From the NCBI RefSeq assembly GCF_022832375.1, contig NZ_JALHLG010000029.1, positions 1 through 64,000 of the forward strand: a DNA stretch of 64,000 nucleotides, read 5' to 3'. The notes beneath the pieces were generated by a model. That model did not search any database. It was not told where the DNA came from and saw only the letters and a program-made list of their open reading frames with translations. Source of the stretch: Novosphingobium beihaiense (GTDB taxonomy: Bacteria > Pseudomonadota > Alphaproteobacteria > Sphingomonadales > Sphingomonadaceae). Position numbers and translations under genes: made by a program. Position 1 is the first letter of the stretch. The number at the start of each line of letters is the position of its first letter. Shown one piece after another: positions 1 to 15,000 of this stretch.

Positions 1-1
1 C

Positions 2-3000
2 AACGGCAATACCACTGGCGATGTTCTGGCCTTCGGTGACGGAATCGCACCGGAAGATATCGTGCTTATAGCCTCCGGGGATGACTTGATCGTTCGCCTC
101 AAGGGCGGCCCAGACCAGATCACGATCCGCAACCACATCAATTATTCGAACTGGCGGATTGAGCAGTTCTCTTTCCTGGACGGCACCGTATGGTCCTTGC
201 CCGAGATCACTGCGAGGACACTTACCCTTCAATACGGCCCAGTGCTGGTCGGCACGCAACTCGATGACACGCTGGCGGGAGGTGCGCTTGCCGAAACGAT
301 CAGTGGGGGCATCGGTAACGATACGCTGTCCGGAAACGGGAACGATGACCGTCTCGCTGGAGAAGAGGGCGATGACAGCCTCGATGGCGGAGCAGGCAAC
401 GACTACCTGACTGGCGCGACCGGTGACGATATCCTTCGGGGAGGCACCGGCGATGACAGCCTTGTGGGAGGCCTTGGCAGTGACACCTATGTCTTCGCCG
501 CAGGAGATGGCAGGGACACCGTCGCCGATCAGGGCTCTTCATCTGCCGATATCCTGCGCATCGAAGGTTACGCCCTCTCACGTATGCGCTTCTCAGCGCG
601 CGGCGATGATCTGGTCATACGTTTCTCCGAGAGCGAAGATAAAGTCGTCGTGACAGGAGGGCTCGGCGCGGGAGCGTACAATCAGATCGAGTCCTTTGTG
701 ATAATGGAAAGCGGCGTAACGCTGGGCCTCGAAGATGTACGCCAAATGCTCGTCGAGGACATCGCGACGACTGGGGCATGGCTACCCGGTACGCCCGGCG
801 ACGATGTTCTGGCGGGAACCGGCAGTGACGATTACCTCGCTGGCGGCGATGGTGCCGACAGTCTCGCGGGCGGTGATGGCGACGATCAGTTCGCCGGGGT
901 GTCCGGAGACGGTTATGTCGATACGCTGACGGGCGGTGCAGGGCGGGACAGCTATTACTTCATTCCGGTTTCGCTCGGATCTGAAGTAATTGTTGCTGAT
1001 GTCGTCACCGATTTCACCCCTGGCGACGACGGCGACATCGTCCGGCTTGCGACCGGCAGCCCGAATCCCTTCGAGGGTGGCGGGCTGCGGCTCGTGCAGT
1101 CTGGTCCCGACACAGTGCTCATTGCGCGCGCGGCAAACGGCGCGGAGCAGATCGTGCTGCGCCTTGCCGGTGTCACCTCCACGGACTTGACCGCCGCTAA
1201 CTTCAGTGGCCTTCCCATTGAGGCGGACAATTCGCTCAGCATCAGCGATGACGATGCCGGGCACCTGCTCGAGGCGGGGCCGCTCAACGACCGCGTCTAC
1301 GGCAACGGCGGCGACGACACGATCTTCGGCTATGCCGGTAACGACATGCTTGCGGGCGGTGCAGGCGAGGACGTGATCGACGGCGGCTTCGGCGACGATC
1401 TCCTCTCCGGACAAGACGGCAACGACACGCTGATCGGCGGCGAAGGTAGTGACGTCCTTTCCGGCGGTACTGGCGACGATACGCTCACCGGCTATGGCGA
1501 CGGCAGCAGCGCGCTCGACAGTGACGTATTTGAGGGCGGTGAGGGCGATGACAGCCTGCAGGGTGGAACTGGTGACGATGTCTATCGTTTTTCGCGGGGT
1601 GACGGACGTGACGCTGTTACCGATCTCGCCGGCGCGGACAGTCTCATCTTCACCGCTGACGTTACCCCGGAAAATATCGTCGTGGTCCAGGTCGGCAATG
1701 ACATCGAACTTCGGATCGACGACGATGGTGGCCGTATTCGGCTGACGGGAGCTGCGAACGGCGGAACCACGACGATCGAGGCCATCACGTTCTCCGATGG
1801 AAGCGCATGGTCGTGGCAGGATGTACTCGACCGCTCGATGATTGCTGGCGCGGGAGATGACGTGCTGCGCCTTGCCGCGGGCGCCGGAACGCTGTCCGGG
1901 CTCGGCGGGAATGACAGCCTGACCGGCTCGGATAGTAATGACACGCTTGTCGGCGGAACCGGTAACGACAGCCTGATGGGCGGCCTGGGAGACGACACGT
2001 ATCTGTTTGCACTGGGCGACGGGCAGGACCTGATCGATGACGCGGATGGGGTCAACACCCTGCGCTTTTCTGCCGACGTTGCGCCATCGCAGGTGCGGCT
2101 CGCCCGCAGCTCGGCGAATTTCGTCCTCGAAATCATCGGCACATCAGACCGCATCGATCTCGGATCGCCTGCCGCACCCGGCATGGGCGTGTCGCAGGTC
2201 GTGTTCGACGCTGACGGCTCGGTGTGGAGTGAGGCAACGCTGATCGCGATGGCACGCGCGGCGTCCGATGGGGGTGATGTCATTCGCGGTGACGCGCTTG
2301 ACAATGTGCTCGCTGGCGGGGCCGGCGACGACCTCATTCAGGGCGGCGACGGGGCGGACAGCCTCGACGGCGGGCTAGGCAGCGACCGGCTCGAAGGAGG
2401 GAAGGGTAACGATACCTACGCGTTCCAGCGCGACGGTGGACACGACCGCATCGCCGACAGCGCGGGCAGCGATACGCTGCAACTGGCGGATGGCATTACG
2501 CCGGACGGCGTAACGGTTCTTCAAAGCCGCAACGGGGCCGATTTCACACTGGTCGTCGATGCGACCGGCGCGCGCGTGACTATCGAGGATGCGCTGGGCA
2601 CCGGCCGGATCGAGACCATCGCGTTCGCTGACGGTACGGTCTGGACCACGGATGACCTGATCGCCCGTGCGCCCACCATCGGTGACGATGTCCTTACCGG
2701 CGATGCCGGTGACAACCTCCTGATCGGGGGGCTCGGCAACGATACGCTTTCGGGCGGGGGCGGGAACGATACCTACCGTTTCGCGCGCGGTGACGGCAGT
2801 GATGTCATCCGCGACGGTGCCTCTTCCACCGCGGATGTCCTGGAAATCACCGGGTATGCGGTGGGCGAGATCAGCTTCCATCGACTTGGTAGCGACAGCA
2901 ACGATGTGGCGATCCGCTTCGCCGGAACCGATGACCGTATCGTCATTGCCAATGCGCTGGCGGGTGGTTCCGCCGGTATCGAGACAATCGTGCTCGATGA

Positions 3001-6000
3001 CGGCACGACTTATGCCATCGCCGATGTGCGGCTGGCTGTGCTGGCCGACCTTGCTACCAGCGGCAATGACACCGTGATCGGGACTTCGGGCGACGACACT
3101 TTGTCTGGCGGACCGGGTAACGATCTCATCGCGGGCGGCGCGGGTAATGACACATACCTCTATGCGCGCGGGGACGGGGATGACCGGATCGACGCCTTCG
3201 GTTCGGGGGCCAATGTCCTGAGCCTGAGCGGTTACGTCCAGGCCGACATCCTCTCCGCCGTGCGCGGCGGGCCGGACAGCAACGATCTGATCGTCACTTT
3301 CGCCGATTATGGCGACCGGCTGGTGCTGGTCGATGCCCTGGCGAACGGAAACGGATCGGGCGGCAACAGTCTGACCGTGCAGTTCGCCGACGGCAGCACC
3401 TGGAACAGGGATGCCATGCGCGCCCGGGCCTTGTCGGACATCGACGGCGGCGGCAATGACAACGCTTACGGCTTTGACGGTGACGATAGCTTCGCGGCAC
3501 GGGCAGGGAACGATCTGCTGGCCGGGGCTGGCGGCTCGGATGTCTATGCTTTTGGCCTCGGCTCGGGCCATGACACCGTGTCGGATGCAGGCACGTCAGG
3601 CACTGACACTATCCGGATTGCCGATTTCGCCTCTACTGATGCCAGCGTGGAGCGGCTCTATCGTGGCAGCGATGCGGTTGTAATCCGCTTCACCGGCAAC
3701 GATGCCGACAGCCTGACGGTCATCGACGCGGTGGCGGCCGATGCCAAGGGGATCGAGAGCATCGAGTTCGCCGATGGTGTGACCTGGACCAAGGATATAC
3801 TGCGCAACCTGCTCGACAACCGTGCGCCGGTCGCTGCGGACGATGGCTTCTTCAGCGTGACCACGGGCGAGGAACTGGTCATCGCCGCCGCCGACATTCT
3901 GAACAACGATTTCGATGCGGACGGCGATAGTTTGCGCATCGTTGCGGTGGACGGCGGTGCAAACGGCGTCGCAACGATCGATGCGGATGGCAACGTTCAT
4001 TACACGGCGATCGGCGGGTACTACGGCCCGGCCAGCATTTCCTATACGCTTGCCGATGGCCGCAATGGCTTTGACAGCGGCAATATCGATCTGCGTGTCC
4101 GGCCGGTGGCCACGGCGCTGCCTGACGACGACTTTAGCGTCGCGGAAGACGAGTCGCTGGTCATTCGGGTCGAGCGTCTGCTGTCGAACGATCTGGATGG
4201 CGACCGGATGGTGGTCGGGCAGGTCTATGGCGCCACCCACGGTTCGGTGTCGCTGTCGAGCGACGGCAATATCTCGTTCACGCCCGATGCGAATTACAAC
4301 GGCACCGCCGAGTTCACTTATGTCGCCAATACGCCTGAGGGTGGCCGGGCCGAAGCGAAAGTGACGATCGCGGTTACGGCTGTGAACGATGCGCCGGTTG
4401 CGCACAATGACAGCGCGCCAGCCATAGCCGAAGGCAGTGCGTTCACGCTCGATCCGCGCGTGCTCACGGCCAACGACAGCGATATCGACGGCGATGTCCT
4501 CACCGTTACTTCCGTGCAGTCGAATGCCAACGTTACCGCAACGATCGGCGAGGACGGTCTGATCCATGTGGCGCCGGCTGACTATTACTGGGGCAGCGCC
4601 TACTTCGACTACGTGGTTTCCGATCCCTCGGGCACGACATCGACGGGTCGCGTGACCTTCGACGTGACGCCGGTGAACGACCCGCCCGAGCTGCACGACG
4701 ACCGCTTCGACACGACCGAGGCAGGGGATCCGATTCTTGAGGACAACCCGATTGTCATCGGCGCGGACCGGCTCCTGGCGAACGATATCGAGCATGACGG
4801 CGACGTCATGACGGTGGTCGCCGTCGCCAATGCGCATGGTGGTTCGGCGAAACTGCTCGACAACGACACCGTGCTGTTTACGCCCAACGCCGATTTCAAC
4901 GGCGATGCCTGGTTCGACTATCAGGTTGGCGACGGGCATGGAGGCCTTGCGTGGGCCCGCGCGACGATTGCCTATCAGGCCGTCAATGACCGCCCGGTCG
5001 CGCGTGACGACAGCTACGCGCGGCCAGGGCTGGAGTTCCTGCACGGTCTGGAAGACACGCCGATCGAGATTCCGATCATCGAGCTGACCAAGAACGACTA
5101 CGATCCGGAAGGCTATGCGGTAGCCTTTGAGAGCGCGGGCAGTGCGGTTCACGGCTCGATCGAGATCACCGACCACGGAACGATTATCTTCACGCCCGAT
5201 GCAAACTATTGGGGCGAGGCGACGTTCAGCTATCTGGTCTCCGACAACGAGGGGCTGGTCGATGCGGCAACGGTGACGCTGGCGTTCGACAACGTGGGCG
5301 ACGGGCCGCCGGTCGCCAATGCGGACGTGATTTACGTCAACGAGGACATCCCGACGGTCATTCCGATTTCGGCATTGCTGGCGAACGATACCGATATCGA
5401 TCTCGATACGATCGAGTTCGTCGGTTACCGGATACCCAACAACCTCGATGCGCTGACGTACGGTGCCGATGCGGCCAAGGCGCTTAACGGCACACTCGAA
5501 TACGATGCCGACGGCAATATCCTGTTTACGCCGAACCGTGATGCCACTGTCAGTTCAGGCCTTGTCTATCGTGTCACCGACAATGCGGACGGAACGGCCG
5601 ACGGCTATCTCGACATTGTGATCCTGCCATCGAACGACGACCCGACCGTCAACGATGACTTCGGTTTCGTGACGCCGCTTGATGCGCCGCTGGTCCTGCG
5701 GGTCAGTGATCTGCTGGAAAACGATTACGATATCGAGCAGGCCGATGGAAACGGGGATGGCATCGTTGACGGGCCGCTCGACGATCCGAACCGTCCGCGC
5801 CCGACATTCGTCGGCATCGAAGGGGTCTACCTTGCCGACCAGCTTGAGCTCGGTCAGCGTGTGCCTGTGGGCGATGTGGAAGTTGCCACCTGGAACGGCG
5901 AGCAGTTCGTCGTGGTGCGGTTCCCGGAAGGCTTTACGGGGCAGGTTGCTGTTGAATACCGTATCGCCGACGCGGAGGGCGCAACCGATACCGGTTTCGC

Positions 6001-9000
6001 CATGGCGACCGTGTCCGATTTCTACGACGGCGTGCTGCAGGGCACCCAGGCCACGGACTACCTTGCCGGTACGCCCGGCGCGGACCTGATCCGGGGCCTT
6101 GCCTCCGCCGACTTCATTCTGGGCGGTGCAGGCAACGATACGATCGAAGCCGGTGACGGGGACGATCGGATCGATGCCGGTGCCGGCGATGACCTTATCG
6201 ATGGCGGCGATGGTGCCGATGGCATTACCGGCGGCGCGGGCTATGATACTGTTACCTATGCCAATTCCGATGTGGGCGTGCGCGCCGATCTGGAATCGCG
6301 GGTTGGTCAGGGCGGATGGGCGCAGGGGGACGTGTTCCTCGGCGTCGAGGCGCTGATCGGTACGCAGTTCGCCGATCAGCTCTACGGCGATGCAGCGGAT
6401 AACCGGCTTGAAGGACTGGGCGGCAACGACATTCTGGATGGCCGCGACGGGAACGACACTCTGATCGGTGGCGATGGCGACGATACGCTGACAGGCGGCG
6501 CTGGGGCCGACGTGATCGACGGCGGTGAGGGCATCGATACGGCGGACTACAGCTTCGGTTCCACCGGTGTATCGATCTCGCTTGCAGGCGGCACGGCTTC
6601 GGGCGGCGACGCCGAAGGCGACGTGCTGACCGGTATCGAGAACCTAACCGGCACAGACGTTGCGGATATGCTGGAAGGCGATGACGGTGCCAACGTCCTG
6701 TCGGGCGGGCGGGGTGATGACCTGCTTGTCGGCGGCGGCGGAAACGATACGCTGATCGGCGGTCGCGGCGCGGATCAGATGGTGGGCGGCGAAGGCGAGG
6801 ACATCGCCGATTACACTCTTTCCGCCGAGGGCGTGACCATCGATATGGCGAACGGTGCCGCCGGTTCCGGCGATGCCGAGGGCGATACCTTCTCGTCGAT
6901 CGAGATTGTCCAGGGATCGTACCACGACGATGCGATCTACGGCACCGACGGCGAGAACCGCATTCGCGGGGGCCGCGGCGCGGATGTGATCGACGGGCGC
7001 GGTGGTTTCGATACGGCTGACTACTCGAAGGCCGACGAAGGCGTGAGCGTCGATCTTTCGACGGGGATGGGGACCGCCGGCGAGGCAGCCGGGGATACGC
7101 TCATCTCGATCGAAAAGCTGGTCGGCTCGCTCTGGGATGATACCTTCTCCGGCGGTTCCGGGAACGACACGTTCGAAGGCTTGCGCGGTGACGACACACT
7201 GGCAGGCGGTTTCGGATCGGACACTTACCTGTTCGGCTTCGACGGAGGCAACGATACGATTGCAGAGCAGGGCGATGCCACGGATATCGACCGTCTCGTG
7301 CTCGATGCGGCGGTGGCGCCCAAGGATGTTTCGATCCTGCGAGAGGGCGGCGATCTCCTCATCGAGTTCGAACGTCAGGACGGCTTCCTGATTGATACCG
7401 TGCGGGTCACCGACCACTTCCTGGGCGTGGAAACCGGCATCGAGGAAATCGCCTTTGCCGACGGCACCGTCTGGGATCGTGACCGGATCGATCAGCTCCA
7501 GCGGCTGGGCCGTTTCAATGCCGCCGACGATATCGTTCGCTTTGCGGTAGAGGATGAGCCGGTCGTCATCGATCCGGCCGATCTTATCGTCAACGACGCG
7601 GAAGCCGGCACGCTCGACTTGCAGTTCGTGGGCGCGGATCGTCCGACCCATGGCACGGTTCAGGTGCGCGATGACGGCATGATCGAATTCCTGGGTGATC
7701 AGGATTTCAACGGCGACGGCTATTTCTACTACACCGTGCGCGACGAGTTCGGCCGCGAGTCTTCCGCGCGCGTCGAAGTGAACATTTCCCCGGTCAACGA
7801 TGCGCCGACCGCGGTGGACGATCCGCTGGTTTACGGTGTCGAGGACGAGATCCTTCACATCCGCATCGAAAATCTGCTGGCGAACGATTTCGACGTCGAC
7901 GGGCTCGACGAAGGCCTGCACATTGTCTCGTTCGCGCCGCTGCTCAACGATGCCGGGCAGGAGATCGATCGCTACAAAAACAGTGATCACGCCTTTGCCG
8001 GCACCAATGTCACCGGTAGCATCGGAGGGTCCTATATCGACCTGATGTTCCGCCCCGATTATTTCGGTGCGGCCGGGTTCCTCTATACGCTGGCGGATGC
8101 AAGCGGGGCGACTTCGACTGCCAAGGTGGAAATTTACGTCACGCCGGTGAACGATGCGCCGCGCGCGCACGATACCCGGCATTCGGTGCGTCTGGAAACG
8201 ACCGCCACGCTCACGGTCGCCGATCTGCTTGCCAACAGCTACGATATCGAAGGCGATGCGATCACCTTCGTCGGGCTGCACCCGGGCGCTGACGAAAACG
8301 CCGCGATCAACGGTGCGGTCACGTTCGATCCCGACACCGGCGAGATCGTGTTCACGCCCGCGTCGCTGGGCGAGGCCGGTATCGAGTACGATGTGATCGA
8401 CGAGCGGGGGGCGGCCGCGACACTGACCTACAGGTTCAAGGTTCGCCCGCTCAATGATCCGCCCAAGGCGAATAACGACTACGGTCTGCGTACGCTGGAA
8501 GACCAGCTTCTGGTCATCGATCCGGCCAGCCTGCTGGCCAACGATACCGATCCCAACGGCGATGTGCTGACGCTCGAGAGCATTTCGCGCTTTGCCGACA
8601 ACGGCAAGGTTCTGCTGCGCGACGATGGCATGATCGAATTCCGGCCCCGCTCCGACTTCAACGGCTCTGCAGGGTTCGACTATACGATCACCGACGGGCG
8701 TGGCGGAACGTCGAGTGCGCACGTTTCGATCACGATCCTGCCGCGCAATGACAGCCCGATCCTGCGTAACGATCTCGTTGCCGGGTTCGAAGACGGCCCG
8801 CTCTTCGTCATTCCGGCCGAAGCTTTCGGAAACGATATCGAGCCCGATGGAGACGTTATTTTCTTCAAGCGGGCCTCGGTGCTTGGTGTTGTCGATCACC
8901 GTTATCTGTCCGCGGACTTCACGGCTGAAGCGCGTCTGGCAGACGGTTCCGCACTGCCCGGTTCTATCTCGTTCGATCCGGACACGATGACCTTCTCGGG

Positions 9001-12000
9001 CAGTTTGCCGGGCGGCGTCGAAAGCGTGAATGCGGATATCTGGATTACCGATCCCGCCAATGGCCGCGTCTTCAACAGCCGGCAGGAACTGTCCGCCGGT
9101 ACGCTCGGCGTTTCGCTGCGCGGGGACGTGCTGGAGGGGTATCAGATCCGCAGCGGCTTCGCGGTCGATTTCGAGTTCGGTGCGAACGATCTGGATGCTT
9201 CGACAACCATCACGGCGACGCTTGAAGACGGGTCTGAGCTGCCTTCCTGGCTGGTATTTGACATCCAAACGCTGAGCTTCACGGGCACACCGCCCGAGGG
9301 CACGACCGATCCGGTTGCTGCTACGCTCACCTTCTCGCGTGTTTCGCAAATTACCGGCGAAACGCTGACCTGGGCTGACGCTATCAGCCTCGATCCGGCG
9401 GCACTTACCGACGGTATCGTTTATGATAGCAACCTCGCCCTGTTTGATCTGAAGAACGGCACGGTTTCAGCCTCCTTGATCGGCGGGCGGCCGCTGCCGG
9501 ACTGGTTCGATTTCGATGGAGCGAGCCGGACGATTTCGCTCTCGGGCTTCGAGCCCGACGCGGATGCGCAGCTTGCCCGCCTGCAAGTGGTCTTCACGCC
9601 CGCCGCCCGCGATCTGGCCAACGGGGTCTATGCTTCCAGCGACAAGGGTTTCACGCTCGAATTCCTCCTCGATCCGCAAGGCGATCTTGCCGCGCAAGTC
9701 GATGCCGTGAACCGTGCGCTTGCGGGCGATCCGTACTTCGCCGATCAGGGGCTCTTCGCGCTTGATCTCGGTGAGGCCGGAGCGATCACCGCCACGCGGG
9801 AAAGCGGCGCCCCGCTTGACAGCTGGCTAACGTTCGATGCGGCCACGCTGTCCTTCGAAGGGACGCCGCCGCCCTCATGGATCGGCGCGGTTCCGGTGCG
9901 GATGGACATCGCGGCGGGCGGAAGCCTTCCCGCCATGTCGGTGATCACAGAAGCAGTGGTCGATGATACATTCAGCCTCTCGTCCACCGGCCTCGGCGTT
10001 GCGACCGGTGACGAGCGGATCGATCTTACCGGTACGCGGGATTTCAACGGGACTCTCGTGATTTCCTATGATGCGACTGACGAGAAGGGTGGCGTCTCGG
10101 ACAAGCCCGCGCTGATCTTCTACGATATCAAGCCGCAGCGGGAGCGGCCGGATACCGGTGCCGACCTGCTGGCCACGCACGAGAACGAGAGCTTGCGCTT
10201 CGCCGTTACCGACCTGCTCGGGAACGATTTCGACCGCGACGGCGATCCGCTGCGTATCACTGCGCTGGGGGCGCCTGCCAACGGCACGCTTGCGCTGGAA
10301 CTGGGGCAACTCGCCATCGATCCGCCTGCCGAACTGGCGGCGGTTGAGGGCGCGGTCTGGACGGCGACACTCGCCGATGGTTCCGATCTGCCTTCCTGGC
10401 TGGTCATTGATGCGGATACCGGCGCGATCAGCGGTGAAATTCCGCTGGATTTCACCGGGGCGCTAGACATCACCGTCACGCGCACCGCGAACGGCGAAGC
10501 TGCGAGCGCTTCGGTGCGCCGCGAGCTCGACGGGAATGCCGGAGCATTCGTACTCTATACGCCGGACGATGCCTTTGCCGGGGATGACGGGTTTACTTAC
10601 ACGGTCACCGATGATCGGGAGGGTAGCTCTGCCGGTGTAGTGACGGTGCGCGTGGCATCGCTGTTTGATCCGCCGGTCGCGGTCGAGGATCACCTTTCCG
10701 CGACGGAAGATACGCCGCTAGCCATCGATCCGCAGGTCTTGCTTGCCAATGACTACGACGTCGATGGCGATCCGATCCGCTTCCTCGATGTCGCCAATCC
10801 GCAGCACGGCACGTTGAGCTTCGACGGGACGCAGATCGTTTTCACGCCCGATCACAATTTCAGCGGCGAAGCCTCGTTCGAATATGTCGTGACCGATGAC
10901 AACCAGGGGCCGAGCACGGGGCTGGTGAAGATCAACGTGGTCTCGACCAATCGTGGACCGGTGGCCGGGGCTGATACGTTCGCGGCGGTGGAGGATACGC
11001 CGTTCGAATTCACCACTGCCGATCTGCTCGCCAACGACAGCGATCCCGATGGCGATGCGATCTCTTTCCAGTCGCTCTCGCGCAGCGCCGAAGGGGGACG
11101 CATTGTCGAACTGCCGGGCGGGCGCTGGCAATTCGTGCCTGATGAGAACGTCAATGGCCCGGTGAGCTTCCGCTATACCATCGGCGATGGGCGCAAGTCG
11201 GCGACAGGCACGGTCACGTTCGACATTGCCGCCGTAAACGATGCGCCCGTTGCCAATCCTGATGGGGCGGGCACGGCCAATGATCCGGAGGGCGTGTTCC
11301 GCACGCTGCATGATACGCCGTTGACGGTAGATTTCTCGGCCCTTCTCGCCAATGACCGCGATGTCGAGGGTGACGATTTCTCGATCGTCGAGATTTTCGA
11401 CGGTGATCAGGGCACGGTCGAGATGGTGGGCTCCACCGCCGTCTTCACGCCGGATGCGGACTATGTCGGCGATGCCGGTTTCCACTACCGCGTAACCGAC
11501 AGCCATGGCGATAGCAGCGTGGGCTATGCGACCTTGCTGGTCCTGCCTGACGAACCGCTGCCGATCCCGGTATCGGACCTCGGCCTGGAAATGCTCGAGG
11601 ATACCTGGCTCGATATCGATCCGGCGCTATTGCTTGCCAACGATGTGGTTCCCGAGGGATCGACAGTGACATTCCTGGGCCTCGAAGGCGCGGTGCTGCA
11701 GGAAGACGGCACTTATCGTGTCACGCCCGCGCCGGATTTCTATGGTCAGCTTGAACTGCGCTATTCGATCCAGGACGAGCAGGGCATTCCGCTTTCGGCG
11801 CTGGTTACGGTCAATGTGCTGCCGGTGGCGGACGCGCCCATCGCCGGGGATGATGCTCTGGCAACGGCGGAGGATACGCCGTTGACGATCTTTGCGAGCC
11901 AGTTGCTCGACAATGACAGCGATGCGGACCATCAGGCCTTCTTCATCAGCCGGATCCTCGATACGGCCGGTGTGACGGTAACCGATCTGGGTTTCGGTCA

Positions 12001-15000
12001 GTTGCAGATCACTCCTGATGCAGACTTCGCCGGGGAAGCCTCGTTCGTTTACGAGATCGAGGATTCGACCGGCCTCACGGGAACGGCGCGGGTCACTGTC
12101 GATGTCGCGGCTGTGAACGATGCGCCGGTGATCGCCGCGATTCCCGTGCTGCAGGGCACCGAGGACCAGCCGTTCAGCGCAACCTTGCCTGCGGGTTTCG
12201 CAAGCGATGTCGACGGGGATGCGCTGGTTGTCGAAGTGCGCGCGCCGGGCGGTGGCGCACTGCTGGAATGGCTGACTTTCGATCGCGAAACGCGCACGCT
12301 GTTCGGCACTCCGCCGCAGGACTTCAACGGCACTGTCACGCTTGAGGTCGCTGCTTTCGATGGGCAGGCCGAGACTGTGCGCGATCTGCTCGTTTCGATT
12401 GCGCCGGTCAACGATGCACCCGCGCTCGGCGTGCCGCTTGCCGATCTGGATGCGAGCGAAGATACACCCTTCGCATTTGCTCTGGCGGCCGGGGCCTTCG
12501 GCGATGTGGATGGCGATGCGCTCAGCTTCGCAGTGACGCTGGAAGACGGCTCGCCGCTGCCCGGCTGGCTGAGCTTCGGGAACGGCACACTGTCCGGTAC
12601 GCCGCCGCAGGACTTCAATGGCGCGCTGGCGCTGACGATGACGGCCAGCGATGGCGAATATACGGTCTCGGACAGCTTCGTTCTGACCGTATCCGCCGTG
12701 AACGATGCGCCGGTTCTTACCGGTGGACTGGCGGATGTTTCGGTCGCCGAAGATACGGCCATCGATTTCACATTGCCGGCGGGCAGTTTCAGCGATGTTG
12801 ATGGCGATGCTCTGGCGCTCTCGGCGCGCCTTGCCAATGGGGATCCCTTGCCCGGGTGGCTCACGTTCGCCGAGGGGCGTTTCACAGGCACGCCGCCGCA
12901 AGACTATAACGGCGTCATCGGGATTACTGTTTCGGCTTCCGACGGTGTTCAGTCAGCCAGCGACAGCTTCATTTTGACAGTGACGCCAGTCAATGATGCT
13001 CCGGCCTTGACCGGCTCACTGGCGAATATCCACGTCGCCGAGGATGGCACGGTCGATTTCGCCCTGCCGGACGGTACGTTCACGGATGTCGACGGTGATC
13101 CGCTGGCGCTTTCAGCCGCACAGTCGGACGGTTCGGCACTTCCCGGCTGGCTTTCGTTTGATGGCACCCGCTTCACGGGCACGCCGCCGGCGAATTTCAA
13201 CGGTTCGCTGGGTATCACGGTTACGGCCGGAGACGGCGAACTTGCAACGCAGGGCAGCTTCACGCTCACTATCGATCCGGTGAACGATGCGCCGGTGCTC
13301 GTGACGCCTCTGGCCGATCTCGATAGCGCCGAAGATACCGCGATGGCCTTCTCGCTAGCGCTCGAGAGCTTCGCCGATGTCGATGGCGATCCGCTGGCCT
13401 TCTCGGCGCGGCTAGCCGACGGTAGTGCCTTGCCCGATTGGCTGACGCTGTCCGACGGCATCCTGTCCGGCACCCCGCCTCAGGATTTCAACGGGGCTCT
13501 CGACATCGAGATACTCGCCAGCGACGGCTTGCTGGCAGCCGGTGACGTATTCCGTCTGACGATCGATCCGGTGAACGATGCCCCGGTCCTGACGAAGGTG
13601 ATCGGAGACATGCTCGTTGCCGAGGATCACGCGTTCGCGCTTCCCCTGCCGCTCGATGCCTTTGCCGATGTCGATGGTGATCTGCTCGCGTTCAGTGTGA
13701 CGCAAAGCGACGGAACGCCGTTGCCTGGCTGGATGCACTATGCAGATGGGCAGTTGACAGGCACGCCGCCGCAGGATTTCAACGGAGCACTCGGGCTGGC
13801 GATTACGGCCAGTGACGGGGCTCTGTCGGTCACGGCGAACTTCGTGTTCACCGTGCTGGCCGTGAACGATGCTCCGGTTATAGCTCATCTCCTGCCCGAC
13901 ATTTCGAGCGCGGAAGATGCAGCCATCGATCTGGTGCTCGATGCGGGTGCTTTCAGCGACGTCGACGGTGATACCCTGACGCTGACGGCCCGCCGTGCCG
14001 ACGGGTCCGCGCTGCCGGCCTGGCTTGCCTTTGACGGGAACCGGTTTACCGGCACGCCGCCACAGAACTTCAACGGCTATGTCGATATCACGGTCTACGC
14101 CAGCGACGGTCTGCTGTCCGTGAACGATACGTTCCGCCTTACCGTCTCATCGGTGAACGATGCTCCGGTCTTGACTCTGGCCTTGGCCGATCAGGATGTG
14201 CTGGGCGGTTACCCGATCGATATCGCGGTTCCAGCCGGGACATTCACGGACGTTGATGGCGATGCGCTGACGCTCTCGGCCACTCTGGCCGACGGTTCGG
14301 CATTGCCGGGCTGGCTGAGCTTCGATGGCACCCGGTTCACCGGAACGACAGCTAATACGTTTGGCGGCGAGTTCGATATTACGGTCACTGCCAGCGATGG
14401 CGAATTTGCGGCGGCGGACGATTTCCATCTCACGATAACGCCCAGTAATGTGGCGCCCGTGGCACAAGACGATGGACTGTTCGTAACCACCAGCAACCGG
14501 GCGATCACGATCGATCCGCAGGCCTTGCTGGACAACGATACGGATGTGAACGGCGATGTCCTTTCGGTGGTCTCGTTCGATTCGCCGGTCGGCGGCGAAG
14601 TGGCGTTCGACGAGTCCGGCTATCTGGTCTTCACGCCCGACGCCGCGTTCACCGGAACCGCCAGCTTCCGCTACACGATCACCGACGGGGAACTGACTTC
14701 GAGCGCCACGGTCTTGATCAGGGTTGATCCGTCCGATCAGTTCGATGCCTACCGTCAAGGTGGTTCGGGAACCGATGTGCTGATCGGCAATCTGCTTGGA
14801 ACCAACAAAATCTTCGGCGGTGCGGGCAATGATATCCTGACCGGCGGCCTGCGTGCGGACGAACTGGCGGGCGGTGACGGCAACGATTTCCTGCTTGGCC
14901 TCAGTGGCGATGACCAGTTCTGGGGCGGGCAGGGCGATGATATCCTGATGGGCGGCGGCGGCACCGACACCGCGCACTTCTTCGGTTATCGATCGACCTA

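Noticed and set aside
6644..9349. 901-codon minus-strand open frame inside the RTX gene
   Set aside because: Antisense shadow of the repeat gene; composition mirrors the sense codons and no domain is recognisable.
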